DNA of 64,000 nucleotides from an uncultured Faecalibacterium sp. (GCA_934525845.1 CAKSZS010000005.1:58456-122455); one strand, 5' to 3'. Positions 18,083 to 29,254 are shown, numbered from the stretch's first letter. Notes: a model not told the origin generated them from the sequence alone. Translations and numbers: made by a program.

Positions 18083-18106
18083 TTCGAAAAAAGAATCCAA
18101 TCAAAC

Positions 18107-18143
18107 AAAAATGGACGATTCCAGGCGGAATCGTCCATTTTTT
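18107..18143. terminator. Bidirectional terminator
   Basis: AAATGGACGATTCC pairs with GGAATCGTCCATTT around AGGC, with A-runs before and T-runs after. It separates the convergent fhs and amidohydrolase genes. Confidence 0.92.
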
Positions 18144-18154
18144 GTTCGTTTCGA

Positions 18155-19390
18155 TCAGGTGTGGTCGTGCAGCCAGCGCAGGGCAAGATAGGTGTAAGCC
18201 GCAGAACCCTTGTACAGGATACGGTCATCAAAGCGCACCTTGGGGTGGTGCTGGCCGTAGGTGTAGCCTTCCTTGGCGTTGCCTGCGGCCAGGAACATAC
18301 TCACGGTGGGCACTTCATGGCTGACAAAGGCAAAGTCCTCGCTGCCGCCGCCTGGCTTGCCGCCGGTGAGGGCGGTCATGTCCATGGCCCCCTGTCCCAG
18401 CAGCTCGGTCATATAGGTGAGGGCGTCTTTGGCCAGCGGCGTGTCCACCACCATGCAGGGACAGAAGTCGCTGAAGGTGACCTCGGCGGTGCAGCGGTAG
18501 GCTGCGGCCACGCCCTGCGCAATTTCGGTCATGCGCTGGTGGATCTGAGCGCTGACGGCACCTTCGGGGTCCACCGTACGGATGGTGCCCCACATATCAG
18601 CGGAATCCGGAATGACGTTGGAAGCTTTGCCCGCCTCAAACCGGCCGGTGGTGAACACGCCGAACCCGGCGGGGTCCAGCTCGCGGCTGTTGATCTCCTG
18701 CAGGGCAATGTGGATGTGTGCCGCCGCCGTGATGGGGTCGATGCAGGCGTTGGGCATGGAGCCGTGGCCGCCCTTGCCGTGCACCGTGATGTGGTACTGC
18801 TCGCAGCTGGCCATGGTGATGCCGCCGCCCGGTACCAGTACGGTGCCCACGGGCAGGGGCATGCCGGCCAGCACATGGAACATGACCGCAGCGTCCACCT
18901 TGGGGTCCTCCAGCAGGCCGTTTTTCAGCATGTCCAGCGAGCCCTGGAAGATCTCCTCGGCGGGCTGGAACTCCAGCTTGACGGTGCCCTTGATCTCGTC
19001 CTCATGCTCCTTGAGCAGCTTGGCGGCACCCAGCATCATGGCGGTGTGCATATCATGGCCACAGCCGTGCATCTTGCCGGGCACCTCGGAGGCAAACGCC
19101 TCGCCGGACTCTTCCTGGATGGGCAGGGCGTCCATGTCGCCGCGCAGCAAAATCACCTTGCCGGGTTTTTTGCCGCCGGCCAGCGCGAGGACGCCGCACT
19201 TGCCGCAGTCCTGCGGGGTGTAGCCCATCTCGGTCAGCGCCTTTTTCACCAGCGCCTTGGTCTGGGGCAGGTCAAAGCCGATCTCGGGGTGACGGTGCAG
19301 AGTGCGCCGCCATTCCTGCAATTGCGGTTCCAGTGTGTTTGCGGCTTCCAACAGTTTTTCCGGTGTGATCATTTCAAAATCAACTCCCAT
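18155..19390 (-). CDS. M20D family amidohydrolase
   Basis: This protein has 411 residues from the ATG at 19390; an ATG at 19372 with GGGAG before it is an equally good start. The fold is a metallopeptidase M20D dimer: RRTLHRHPEIG (about residues 28-38), GDMDALPI, the metal-binding cysteine/histidine site MHGCGHDMH, the catalytic Glu in FQPAEE, and a late SEDFAF segment. Relatives deacylate N-acyl amino acids (hippurate hydrolase, N-acetyl-diaminopimelate deacetylase, IAA-amino-acid hydrolase). The exact substrate cannot be deduced. It stands alone between an own terminator and the ArsR promoter region. Confidence 0.9.
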   Translation of the reverse strand: MGVDFEMITPEKLLEAANTLEPQLQEWRRTLHRHPEIGFDLPQTKALVKKALTEMGYTPQDCGKCGVLALAGGKKPGKVILLRGDMDALPIQEESGEAFASEVPGKMHGCGHDMHTAMMLGAAKLLKEHEDEIKGTVKLEFQPAEEIFQGSLDMLKNGLLEDPKVDAAVMFHVLAGMPLPVGTVLVPGGGITMASCEQYHITVHGKGGHGSMPNACIDPITAAAHIHIALQEINSRELDPAGFGVFTTGRFEAGKASNVIPDSADMWGTIRTVDPEGAVSAQIHQRMTEIAQGVAAAYRCTAEVTFSDFCPCMVVDTPLAKDALTYMTELLGQGAMDMTALTGGKPGGGSEDFAFVSHEVPTVSMFLAAGNAKEGYTYGQHHPKVRFDDRILYKGSAAYTYLALRWLHDHT

Positions 19391-19484
19391 CAAGATATCT
19401 TTCGCAAAAGATTTTTTTCTCTGATGTTATTATACCTAGCGACAGTTTCATTTGCAATCTTTTTTACGGGCAGTGTCTTTCCTC

Positions 19485-19530
19485 TTGACAAGTTTTCGGC
19501 TTCTCACTATAATTAAGAAAATGCTTAATT
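19485..19530 (+). promoter_or_regulatory. Consensus promoter with ArsR-type operator
   Basis: TTGACA (19485-19490), a 17 bp spacer and TATAAT (19508-19513) form a perfect consensus promoter. The inverted repeat AATTAAG-AAAATG-CTTAATT (19511-19530) overlaps the -10 and the expected start site. A further CTTAATT follows at about 19541. This position fits repression by the ArsR-type protein encoded directly downstream. Confidence 0.85.
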
Positions 19531-19558
19531 AACCGTTTGCTTAATTGCGAGGTGCACT

Positions 19559-19906
19559 ATGACCGATCTTGAATTGCTCCATTTGATCACTGCCCCAACG
19601 CGGTATCAGCTTTTGACCCTTTTGCTGGAATATCATTACTGTGTCAAGGCTCTGGCCGCAAAGCTTGGCATCAGCGAACCTGCCGTCTCGCAGCAGCTTC
19701 AGGTGCTGAAAGACTGCGGCCTTGTCACCGGAGAACGCCTGGACTACCAGATGCATTACCGTGTGGACCGTACACGGCTGGAACAGGCGGTGCGCGCCGT
19801 CGCCCCCTTGCTTTCGGCCTGCCAGGTGCCGCAGAGCCGCCTGGAAAACTGTGCCTGCGAATTTGCCGGGACCTGCAGCCGGAGAAAGGCAGGGAAAAAG
19901 GCATGA
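19559..19906 (+). CDS. ArsR-type winged-helix transcriptional regulator
   Basis: A 115-residue winged-helix protein. The helix-turn-helix spans about residues 30-52 (ALAAKLGISEPAVSQQLQVLK). It has cysteines at 28, 53, 88, 98, 100 and 106; the C-terminal CAC...C cluster (98-106) could be a metal or redox sensor, but this is inference. It is likely an autorepressor of the regulator-MATE operon, since a palindromic AT-rich site overlaps its promoter. The stop overlaps the MATE start (ATGA), showing tight coupling. Confidence 0.85.
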   Translation: MTDLELLHLITAPTRYQLLTLLLEYHYCVKALAAKLGISEPAVSQQLQVLKDCGLVTGERLDYQMHYRVDRTRLEQAVRAVAPLLSACQVPQSRLENCACEFAGTCSRRKAGKKA

Positions 19907-21249
19907 GCATTTCCAATGACTATCTGATCACCGAAAAACCCCTGCGGGCTCTGATCCGCTTCTGTGCCCCTATGATTGCAGGCAACCTGTTCCAGCAGGC
20001 CTATACCATTGTAGATTCCGCCATTGTCGGCCATTACAACGGCGAGACGGCATTGGCCGCTGTGGGAGCCTCCTATTCTCTGACCACGATCTTCATCTGT
20101 GTTGCCATTGGCGGCGGCATCGGAGCCTCCGTGATCATCAGCCACCATTTCGGGGCCAGACGCTACGGACAGATGCGTTCTGCCATTTCCACTGCGATGC
20201 TGACATTTCTGGGTATCAGCGTTCTGCTTTCCGCAGTCGGGCTGCTGTTCAGCCGCCAGATCATGGCTGCACTGAACACCCCGGCGGATGCATTGGAGAT
20301 CGCCGTGCGCTATCTGAATGTCTACTTTTATGGTCTGCCGTTCCTGTTCATGTATAATATTCTCTCTGCCCTGTTCAACGCATTGGGAAAATCCCGCATC
20401 CCGCTTTACTTTCTGATCTTTTCTTCGCTGCTGAATGTTGCGCTGGACTGGTACCTTGTGGCGGTGCAGGGGGCCGGTGTTCTGGGTGCTGCTTACGCCA
20501 CGTTCCTGGCCCAGGGCCTTGCTGCGGTCCTGTCGTTCCTTGTATTTTGCCGGGAGCTCCGGCAGTATGAGGGTGCTTCTGACGGGCTGTTCCGTCAGAA
20601 AGAGCTTTTGGCCATGGCCCGGATCGCACTGCCCTCCATCTTACAGCAATCCACGGTCTCCATTGGAATGCTGCTGGTCCAATCGGTGGTTAACGGCTTC
20701 GGCACCCAGGTCCTTGCCGGTTTTTCTGCCGCCATGCGGATCGAATCCCTCTGTGTCGTTCCCATGTCCGCCATTGGCAATGCCCTTTCCTCCTACACTG
20801 CACAGAACCTTGGAGCTGGCAGGGCTGACCGCGTCACCCAGGGCTACCGGGATGCAAACCGGATGGTCCTCCTGATCGCTGTTTTCCTCTGTGCGGTGCT
20901 GGAACTGTTCCACTCTCCCATCATCGCTCTGTTCCTGGACCAGGCTCCCTCGGCCCAGACGGTTGCCACCGGCGAAAGCTATCTGCGGTTCATCGGCTTT
21001 TTCTTCTGTCTGATCGGGTTCAAAATGGCCGTAGACGGCGTCCTGCGGGGTGCCGGTGACGTCCGGATGTTCACCGTTGCCAATCTGGTCAATCTCGCGA
21101 TCCGAGTCCTGCTCTCGTGGTTCGGTGCCCCGATCTGGGGTGTAGCCGTTGTCTGGTATGCTGTGCCCATCGGCTGGCTTGCGAACTTCTGCATTTCCTT
21201 TGCGCAATACCGAACCGGAGCATGGCGTACCCAGAGCCTTGCTCTCTGA
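19903..21249 (+). CDS. MATE family efflux transporter
   Basis: This 448-residue integral membrane protein has about 12 helices in two MatE repeats. It has typical openings LIRFCAPMIAGNLFQQAYTIVDS and, in the second half, PSILQQSTVSIGMLLVQSVVNGF. MATE proteins export cationic drugs or metabolites using Na+ or H+. The gene overlaps an ArsR-type regulator by four bases, so the pump is probably induced when that regulator senses its signal. A strong terminator follows. Confidence 0.92.
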   Translation: MSISNDYLITEKPLRALIRFCAPMIAGNLFQQAYTIVDSAIVGHYNGETALAAVGASYSLTTIFICVAIGGGIGASVIISHHFGARRYGQMRSAISTAMLTFLGISVLLSAVGLLFSRQIMAALNTPADALEIAVRYLNVYFYGLPFLFMYNILSALFNALGKSRIPLYFLIFSSLLNVALDWYLVAVQGAGVLGAAYATFLAQGLAAVLSFLVFCRELRQYEGASDGLFRQKELLAMARIALPSILQQSTVSIGMLLVQSVVNGFGTQVLAGFSAAMRIESLCVVPMSAIGNALSSYTAQNLGAGRADRVTQGYRDANRMVLLIAVFLCAVLELFHSPIIALFLDQAPSAQTVATGESYLRFIGFFFCLIGFKMAVDGVLRGAGDVRMFTVANLVNLAIRVLLSWFGAPIWGVAVVWYAVPIGWLANFCISFAQYRTGAWRTQSLAL

Positions 21250-21265
21250 CTGCTCTTTCATACAC

Positions 21266-21310
21266 AAAGCCCCCGGAATGGACTGATCTTCGTCCATTCC
21301 GGGGGCTTTT
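21266..21310. terminator. Bidirectional terminator
   Basis: AAAGCCCCCGGAATGGAC pairs with GTCCATTCCGGGGGCTTT around TGATCTTC. It lies between the convergent MATE and secA genes. Confidence 0.93.
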
Positions 21311-21322
21311 ACAGATTCTTCT

Positions 21323-24163
<2,841 letters not shown>

Positions 24164-24233
24164 TGGTTACACCTCATACAAAAAATAAGATCAGAGTGCA
24201 CGGCACTCCAAAGGACATATCAATACAATCTAT

Positions 24234-24262
24234 ATGATACACCAAAGCGGCAGGGGCGTCAA
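24234..24262 (-). promoter_or_regulatory. Promoter of secA
   Basis: On the minus strand TTGACG (24257-24262), a 17 bp spacer, then TATCAT (24234-24239), about 70 bases before the secA start. Confidence 0.7.
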
Positions 24263-24394
24263 ACCTGCAGGACGATTTTCGCACGGTTTTGCATGAACTT
24301 TCTGTAAATTTGTGCGGGGAGGATCTTTCCTGACCAGGGGAAATCTATCAAAGAGAGAGGTTTTGGCAGTCCATGCAAAGTTTTCGGTTTCGCC

Positions 24395-24455
24395 AGAGAC
24401 GCTCCCTTTGGGAGAGCTGTCAGCCCCGCTAGGGGTTGACTGAGAGGGCGAGGAC
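24395..24455. repeat. Family B palindromic repeat copy
   Basis: GCTCCCTTTGGGAGAGC, a variable hairpin (CAGCCCCGCTAGGGGTTGACTG), then AGAGGGCGAGG. It lies in the 24164-24508 gap between the secA promoter and the terminator of the HAD gene; nothing else is seen there. Confidence 0.75.
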
Positions 24456-24461
24456 GCTGAC

Positions 24462-24506
24462 AAAAAAGCACCCGCAACCGGGTTCGATTGCAGGTGCTCT
24501 GTTTTT
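24462..24506 (-). terminator. Terminator after the queT-HAD operon
   Basis: AGCACC-GCAA pairs with TTGC-GGTGCT around a central loop. On the minus strand it is followed by a run of T. Confidence 0.75.
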
Positions 24507-24508
24507 CA

Positions 24509-25159
24509 TCACATCGTTTTCAGCAGTTCCGGCAGTTCGGTCAGGTCATCGATGACATGATCGCAGACCGCTTCCAGCCGGGGGCGGGACTGGTGTCCGC
24601 CGGTGAACAGCACGCACTTGGCCCCGATGGCCGCGGCCACTTCCGCGTCGTGCTGGGTATCGCCCACCATCACACAGGAAGCCGGGTCGATGCCGGTGCG
24701 GCGGAGATAGTCGGTGCCCAGCTGCACCTTGCTTGCGCCGTAGATGTCCGAAAGGCCGAGCAACTCGGTGAAAAAGCCCTTCAGACCCCGCGCGGTGACC
24801 TGCTCGATCAGGTAATCCCGGCGGGAGGCGGAAAGCACAGACTGCCGCCAGCCCTGCTGGGCCAGCGCGGTCAGGGTGGGAGCGGCGTGGGCAAAAGCCG
24901 GGCAGGTATCCACCCCGGCATTGTAATGGTCCATAAAGCTCTGGGCCAGAATGGGGTAGGGGTGCCGGGCAAAGTCGAAGCCGGCTTTGCGGTAGTAGTC
25001 CTCAATGGGAAAGCCGAAAACGTCCCGGTAGGCGGTCAGGTCGTACCGCTGGGGGTAGCCGTACTGCTCCAGCACCCAGTTCAGGCAGCCCAGCGTATAG
25101 ACGGCATCGTCCATCAGGGTGCCGTTCCAGTCCCAGAAGATCATTCCGTTCGGCTGCAT
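24509..25159 (-). CDS. HAD family hydrolase (phosphoglycolate-phosphatase-like)
   Basis: A 216-residue HAD-IA phosphatase: the nucleophile motif is FWDWNGTL (DxNGT, residues 9-16), followed by a helical cap, the Ser of motif II in SVLSAS, and VMVGDTQHD as motif III. It probably removes phosphate from a small metabolite. It begins 33 bases after queT with a GGAGG, in the same operon. A link to queuosine salvage (for example dephosphorylation of a precursor) is possible but unproven. Confidence 0.85.
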   Translation of the reverse strand: MQPNGMIFWDWNGTLMDDAVYTLGCLNWVLEQYGYPQRYDLTAYRDVFGFPIEDYYRKAGFDFARHPYPILAQSFMDHYNAGVDTCPAFAHAAPTLTALAQQGWRQSVLSASRRDYLIEQVTARGLKGFFTELLGLSDIYGASKVQLGTDYLRRTGIDPASCVMVGDTQHDAEVAAAIGAKCVLFTGGHQSRPRLEAVCDHVIDDLTELPELLKTM

Positions 25160-25192
25160 GAGAACCTCCTATCCATGTTGGAAAAGCAGTGG

Positions 25193-25717
25193 TTATGCTT
25201 CAAAAATATTTTTCAGGGCCTTGCTGCTCTCGATGATCTTCACCAGCAGCACGCCCAGAACGGTGCAGCTGATGAGTTCGCCGATGCCCACGGAGATGCC
25301 GTTGGAGATGCAGGCCAGCCAGATGGGGGCGCTGTTCGAGGGGTCCGGGAACATGACGGCGATCTCGATGCCGATGATGACGGCATTGAAGAGCACCGGC
25401 GGCAGGCTGGCGGGAATGGCCAGGCCCTTGATGCGGACATTGCGCAGCTTGTAGGTGACCAGGCAGGCCAGCAGGGTGGCCAGGGTGCCGAAGATCACAT
25501 CCACGATGGTGGAACCCAAGAGGTTCGACAGGAAGCAGCCCAGCACCACACCGGCAATGTACTCGGCGCCGAACACGGGCAGCAGGCACAGGGCCTCGGC
25601 CACACGCACCTGTACGGCGTTGAACGAGAACGGCTGCAAAGCCATGCACAGCACCACATACAGGGCGGCCACCAGGCCGCAGCGCACCAGTTTACGGACG
25701 GAAGAATTCTGATTCAT
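25193..25717 (-). CDS. queT: QueT family queuosine-precursor transporter (ECF S component)
   Basis: This 174-residue, very hydrophobic protein with about five to six helices matches the QueT/COG4708 family (LVRCGLVAALYVVLCMALQPFSF at the N-terminus, VAEALCLLPVFG). Such S components work with a shared ECF energizing module to import preQ1 or related queuine precursors. The energizing module is not in this window. The leader directly upstream matches a preQ1-III riboswitch, which strongly supports the role. Confidence 0.93.
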   Translation of the reverse strand: MNQNSSVRKLVRCGLVAALYVVLCMALQPFSFNAVQVRVAEALCLLPVFGAEYIAGVVLGCFLSNLLGSTIVDVIFGTLATLLACLVTYKLRNVRIKGLAIPASLPPVLFNAVIIGIEIAVMFPDPSNSAPIWLACISNGISVGIGELISCTVLGVLLVKIIESSKALKNIFEA

Positions 25718-25721
25718 AACA

Positions 25722-25830
25722 ATACTCCAGCGGTTTGATTTTGACCGCGCAGGAACCGCCAGCTCCTGCGGGTTTGGCCCGGCGCGGTTCGAGACGCACC
25801 GGGGAGCCTAAAATCCTAAGTTGCTCTAAA
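25722..25830 (-). ncRNA. preQ1-III riboswitch upstream of queT
   Basis: On the minus strand the leader reads GAGCAACTTAGGATTTTAGG, then CTCCCCGG, GTCTCGAACC, GCCGGGCCAAACCC, an extended hairpin (GCAGGAGCTGGCGGTTCCTGC), GCGGTCAAAATC, and ends at CTGGAG, the queT ribosome binding site. I recognise this arrangement as the preQ1-III class first described from Faecalibacterium. In that class the long extra helix and a distant ribosome binding site give translational control. Bound preQ1 should lower queT translation. The recognition is from memory of the published consensus, not a search. Confidence 0.85.
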
Positions 25831-25860
25831 GGAGCCGCACCCGAAAGCACGGCAAAGGGG

Positions 25861-25889
25861 AGTATAGCATAAAATCAGACGGATTGCAA
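25861..25889 (-). promoter_or_regulatory. Promoter of the preQ1-III leader and queT
   Basis: On the minus strand TTGCAA (25884-25889), a 17 bp spacer, then TATACT (25861-25866), about 30 bases before the aptamer. Confidence 0.85.
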
Positions 25890-25937
25890 TAGAAAAGCGG
25901 GCTGCACAGCCATGCAGTCCGCTTTGAAGGGGCGCTT

Positions 25938-26810
25938 TTATCCTCTGGGCTGCCCGGTGTACACCAGGGCCACGGTATCGGGGCCGGTGTTGGCGGAGAC
26001 AACGCCGCCCAGCTCGAATACCAGAAGCGGCGGCTTGCCGAAGGCCTTGCGGCAGGCCTTTTCCAGGTCGGCGGCCTGCTTGATGTTGGTGTGGCCGATC
26101 ATATAATCGAAGTTTTCCACACCGGCGGCGCGCTTCTGGCACAGATCGACCATGGCGGGTACGACTTTGTCATCGCCGCGCACCTTGGCTTCCACCTTGG
26201 TCTTGCCGTCGATCAGGGTGATGATGGGGCGGATGCCCATCAGTTCACCCATGACAGCCGCCGCGGCAGAGATGCGGCCGCTCTTCTTCATCTGCTTCAG
26301 GGTGTAGGGTCCCAGAATGATCTCCATGCAGTTCATCTGCTGCTTGAACTCCTGGATGACGTGACTGATCTCCGCCCCGTTCTTCAGCTTGCGGGCCATC
26401 TCACACAGATACCAGCCGAACACCATGGAATAGGTGTGTGGGTCCAGCAGATGGATCTTCAGGTGGTGCTCCGGGCGTTCCTCCCGCAGCATCCCCTGGG
26501 CCATCAGAGCGTTGTTGTAGGTGGAAGAACCGGATTTGTTGATGGGCACATGGATGACGTCGGTATAGCCCTCGTCCACATACTGGCAGTACTTTTCGCA
26601 GAACTGGATGGGTGTGATGGCCGCAGTGGACGGCACGCCCTTGGCCATGCGCATTTTATCATAAAACTCCGTGTTGGTGCAGCTTTCCCGTTCCACATAG
26701 TCCACATCGTCCAGCAGGATGTGGAAACTCATGATGTCGATGCCGTACTTGTCGGCAAGCTCCTGCGGCATATCACAGGAAGAATCGGTCAGGATCGCGA
26801 TCTTGCTCAT
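25938..26810 (-). CDS. DegV family fatty-acid-binding protein
   Basis: This 290-residue protein has the two-domain DegV fold: KIAILTDSSCDMP at the start (Ser contacting the lipid head group), SQ-like segment GVPSTAAITPIQF, and HTNIKQAADL later. DegV/FakB proteins present fatty acids to the FakA kinase for activation; FakA is not in this window. The ATG at 26810 has GAGGG just upstream, in the end of trmL. It is the last gene of the pyridoxal kinase-trmL-degV operon. Confidence 0.92.
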   Translation of the reverse strand: MSKIAILTDSSCDMPQELADKYGIDIMSFHILLDDVDYVERESCTNTEFYDKMRMAKGVPSTAAITPIQFCEKYCQYVDEGYTDVIHVPINKSGSSTYNNALMAQGMLREERPEHHLKIHLLDPHTYSMVFGWYLCEMARKLKNGAEISHVIQEFKQQMNCMEIILGPYTLKQMKKSGRISAAAAVMGELMGIRPIITLIDGKTKVEAKVRGDDKVVPAMVDLCQKRAAGVENFDYMIGHTNIKQAADLEKACRKAFGKPPLLVFELGGVVSANTGPDTVALVYTGQPRG

Positions 26811-26818
26811 AATGTCCC

Positions 26819-27325
26819 TCATTTCCATTCGTAATCTCGTAAGTGTCCGTGGTCCAGCAGTTCCGGAAAATCCCACTGCCGCAGGACTTCATACACGCCC
26901 ACGGCCACGCTGTTGGACAGGTTCAGACTGCGGCAGGTGTCCCGCATGGGCATCCGGATGCAGTGCTCCTGGTTGGCGGCCAGCAGTGCTTCCGGCAGGC
27001 CGGCGTCCTCCCGGCCAAACACCAGATAGGCCCCGTCCGGGTAGGCGACGTCGGTGTAACGCTGGGGCGCTTTGGTCGTAAAATAATAGTAAGGGCCGCT
27101 GTTCTTGGCAAAGAAATCCTCCAGCCCATCGTAATAGGTGATGTCCAGATAGTGCCAGTAGTCCAGCCCGGCGTGCTTGAGCTTTTTGTCATCAATGGCA
27201 AAGCCCATGGGACCCACCAGATGCAGGCGGCAGGCGGTGCAGGCACAGGTGCGGGCTACGTTGCCGGTGTTCTGCGGGATGCGCGGTTCCACCAGCACGA
27301 TGTTCAGCGTTGGTTTTTCACTCAT
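26819..27325 (-). CDS. trmL: tRNA (cytidine/uridine-34 2'-O)-methyltransferase TrmL
   Basis: This 168-residue SPOUT methyltransferase starts LNIVLVEPRIPQNTGNVART (the RIPxNxGN motif) and ends with the trefoil-knot motifs YLVFGREDAGLP and MRDTCRSLNLSNSVAV. It methylates the wobble ribose of tRNA-Leu species. ATG 27325 follows GAGGAGG; an ATG further upstream lies within the pyridoxal kinase gene and is not used. Confidence 0.95.
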   Translation of the reverse strand: MSEKPTLNIVLVEPRIPQNTGNVARTCACTACRLHLVGPMGFAIDDKKLKHAGLDYWHYLDITYYDGLEDFFAKNSGPYYYFTTKAPQRYTDVAYPDGAYLVFGREDAGLPEALLAANQEHCIRMPMRDTCRSLNLSNSVAVGVYEVLRQWDFPELLDHGHLRDYEWK

Positions 27326-27336
27326 TGGTGGCCTCC

Positions 27337-28170
27337 TCAAACATCCCGGGGCGGGCACAGGCGGGGCAGCAGCGGCTCGAACCAGACTCCAAAGCGGGTG
27401 TCCTGCCCGGCGGGAGTATTCTGGATGGCCAGCGAGACGAACTCGGCGGCGTTGTCGGCGGCGGCGCTCAGGGCGTTGCCCTGGATCAGCGAGCCGATCA
27501 GTACGGCCCCGTACAGATCGCCGGTGCCGGGAAAACTGCGGTCGATGTGCAGCTTCTTGATGACAAAACGATCCGGACCGCCTCCGGCACAGCCGATGTA
27601 CTTGCCCAGAGGAAGTCCGGTGACCACAGCACTAGGAGCCAGGCTCACCAGTTCGTCCGCCAGCGCCTGCGCGGCGGCATCCTCCAGCAGATCGGTCACG
27701 GGTTCCCGTCCCAGAAGCAGCTGCGCCTCGGTGTAATTGGGCAGGATCAGATCGGCAGACCGGCACAGCGTGCGGATGCGGTCCATGAGCGCCGGAGTCA
27801 CGCTGGAATAGGCCTTGCCGTTGTCGCCCATCACAGGGTCCACGATCTTGTGGGCACCGGGCCAGCAGGCAAACGCTTTCTCCGCCAGCGCTACCTGGGC
27901 TTCCCCGCCCAGATAGCCGGTATAGATGCAGTCAAACTCCAGCCCCAGACTGCGGTAATGCTCCAGCGCCTGCAGGCCGTAGGACGCACCATCCAGCCGG
28001 GCGGGGTCGCCGAAGCCGCCGGTGTGGGTGGAGAGCACCACGGTGGGCAGGGCCACGGGCTGGATGCCCATGACCGACAGCACCGGCAGAATGACAGCCA
28101 GACTGCACCGGCCCACGCCGGACAGGTCGTGAATGCAGAGAACTTTTTTGGGTTCAACAGGTCTTATCAA
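27337..28170 (-). CDS. Pyridoxal/pyridoxamine kinase
   Basis: This 277-residue PfkB-like kinase has VLCIHDLSGVGRCSLA at the N-terminus, DPVMGDNGK in the middle, and the anion-hole/catalytic-base motif FPGTGDLYGAVL. It phosphorylates pyridoxal or pyridoxamine for vitamin B6 salvage. The start is TTG at 28170 with a perfect AAGGAGG eight bases before it. The frame is open further upstream to 28230, but that has no ribosome binding site. It heads a three-gene operon with trmL and degV. Confidence 0.9.
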   Translation of the reverse strand: MIRPVEPKKVLCIHDLSGVGRCSLAVILPVLSVMGIQPVALPTVVLSTHTGGFGDPARLDGASYGLQALEHYRSLGLEFDCIYTGYLGGEAQVALAEKAFACWPGAHKIVDPVMGDNGKAYSSVTPALMDRIRTLCRSADLILPNYTEAQLLLGREPVTDLLEDAAAQALADELVSLAPSAVVTGLPLGKYIGCAGGGPDRFVIKKLHIDRSFPGTGDLYGAVLIGSLIQGNALSAAADNAAEFVSLAIQNTPAGQDTRFGVWFEPLLPRLCPPRDV

Positions 28171-28234
28171 ATAAGGGACCTCCTTAGGATCGTTCTGAAA
28201 TGGGCGGACACATCTGCCCATGAAAAACATTTAC

Positions 28235-28240
28235 AGTATA
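28235..28240 (-). promoter_or_regulatory. Extended -10 element before the pyridoxal kinase operon
   Basis: TATACT on the minus strand, preceded by TGG (TGTGGTATACT). No good -35 hexamer is visible at the usual distance. Confidence 0.5.
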
Positions 28241-28340
28241 CCACAAATTCCGGAACAAAAAAAGCGTATATTGGGTTCTTTGTCGGAAATACTACCATCA
28301 GCACTTCCTGCGTTGGAAAAAGGGAAAGGAGTTTTGCACG

Positions 28341-28547
28341 ATGAAACAGCAAACGAATCATACGTCCGGGGTCCTGCTGGGCATGGCTGCCGGGGCAGCG
28401 CTGGGGGCAGTCGGCGTCATGGCCGCCACCCAGGATCAGCGCCAGCTGCGCCGCACTACCCGCAAGGTGATGAAAGGTGCAGAGAACGCCGTCCTGCAGC
28501 TGGATAAGATGGTCGGCGACTTTGTGGAAAAGCATATGGAAGGCTGA
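28341..28547 (+). CDS. Small membrane-associated protein, YtxH-like
   Basis: A 68-residue protein with a Gly/Ala-rich helix (residues about 9-28, GVLLGMAAGAALGAVGVMA) and a charged C-terminal helix (QRQLRRTTRKVMKGAENAV). This resembles the short YtxH/gas-vesicle-like family, whose role is unknown. It starts at ATG 28341 after AAAGGAG. It is divergent from the pyridoxal kinase operon and followed by family B repeats. Confidence 0.65.
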   Translation: MKQQTNHTSGVLLGMAAGAALGAVGVMAATQDQRQLRRTTRKVMKGAENAVLQLDKMVGDFVEKHMEG

Positions 28548-28552
28548 AAATA

Positions 28553-28723
28553 AACCCTCTCAGGCGCTAGCGCGCCAGCTCTCCCGATGGGAGAGCTTTT
28601 TATGTGAATCGGTAGGCACAAAAAAGCTCCCCCTTTCGGGACCGATTTCCCCCGGTCGGGGGAAAATGGCGGAGCCAAAAGGGGGAGCTGCTGGCATTGA
28701 GCGTATGCGAGATGACTGAGAGG
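28553..28723. repeat. Family B palindromic repeats, double copy
   Basis: Unit 1 (28556-28598): CCTCTCAGGCGCTAGCGCGCC then AGCTCTCCCGATGGGAGAGCT. Unit 2 (28622-28723): AAAGCTCCCCCTTT ... AAAGGGGGAGCT enclosing CCCCGGTCGGGGG, ending TGACTGAGAGGG. They fill the gap between the small YtxH-like gene and the convergent secreted-protein gene. Confidence 0.8.
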
Positions 28724-28724
28724 G

Positions 28725-29198
28725 TTACTTATTCCAGATGCACATCCGGGCGGTGGTGTTGATCTCGCCCAGGACGCTCAGGTCCATCTGGATGTTGCAG
28801 GTGACGGTCAGCGCCTTGTCCACCTTGCTGCCGGTCAGGACCGAGGACGGCAGATTTTTGATGGTGAGCACGCCGGTGCCCTTGGCCACATCGCCGGTGA
28901 CGGTGCCGCTGTAGGTCACATCACCGATGGTCAGGCCGGTCAGGTAACCGGTGACGCCCATCTTGGATACCTGCTTGATGGGCAGGGTCAGAGTGTAGGT
29001 GCCGTTGGACTGGCGGGTCAGCGTGGCGTCGCGGTCGGCATCGATGCCGGAGTTGGCCATGGACTCCTTGTCGGAGCTTTCCTTCCAGAATTTGACGCCC
29101 ACGTTCAGCTTGGAAGCAGCGGAAGCACCCAGGGTGAACAGCAGGAGCATGGCCAGCGACAGAACGACGGCGCTGGTGCGTTTCAATGTATTGGTCAT
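28725..29198 (-). CDS. Secreted protein of unknown function
   Basis: A 157-residue protein with a clear Sec signal peptide (basic start, VVLSLAMLLLFTLG core, cleavage after ASA near residue 28). The mature part is predicted beta-rich, with an NGTYTLTLPIKQVSKMG stretch and VTYSGTVTGD. It might be an extracellular beta-sandwich domain; I do not recognise a named family. It has a strong promoter upstream, so secretion of sizeable amounts is plausible. Confidence 0.7.
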   Translation of the reverse strand: MTNTLKRTSAVVLSLAMLLLFTLGASAASKLNVGVKFWKESSDKESMANSGIDADRDATLTRQSNGTYTLTLPIKQVSKMGVTGYLTGLTIGDVTYSGTVTGDVAKGTGVLTIKNLPSSVLTGSKVDKALTVTCNIQMDLSVLGEINTTARMCIWNK

Positions 29199-29254
29199 AA
29201 AAATCAGCCTTTCCTGCCGCAGAGGCGGCGTTGCAATTGTAGTTTGTCAACGCA

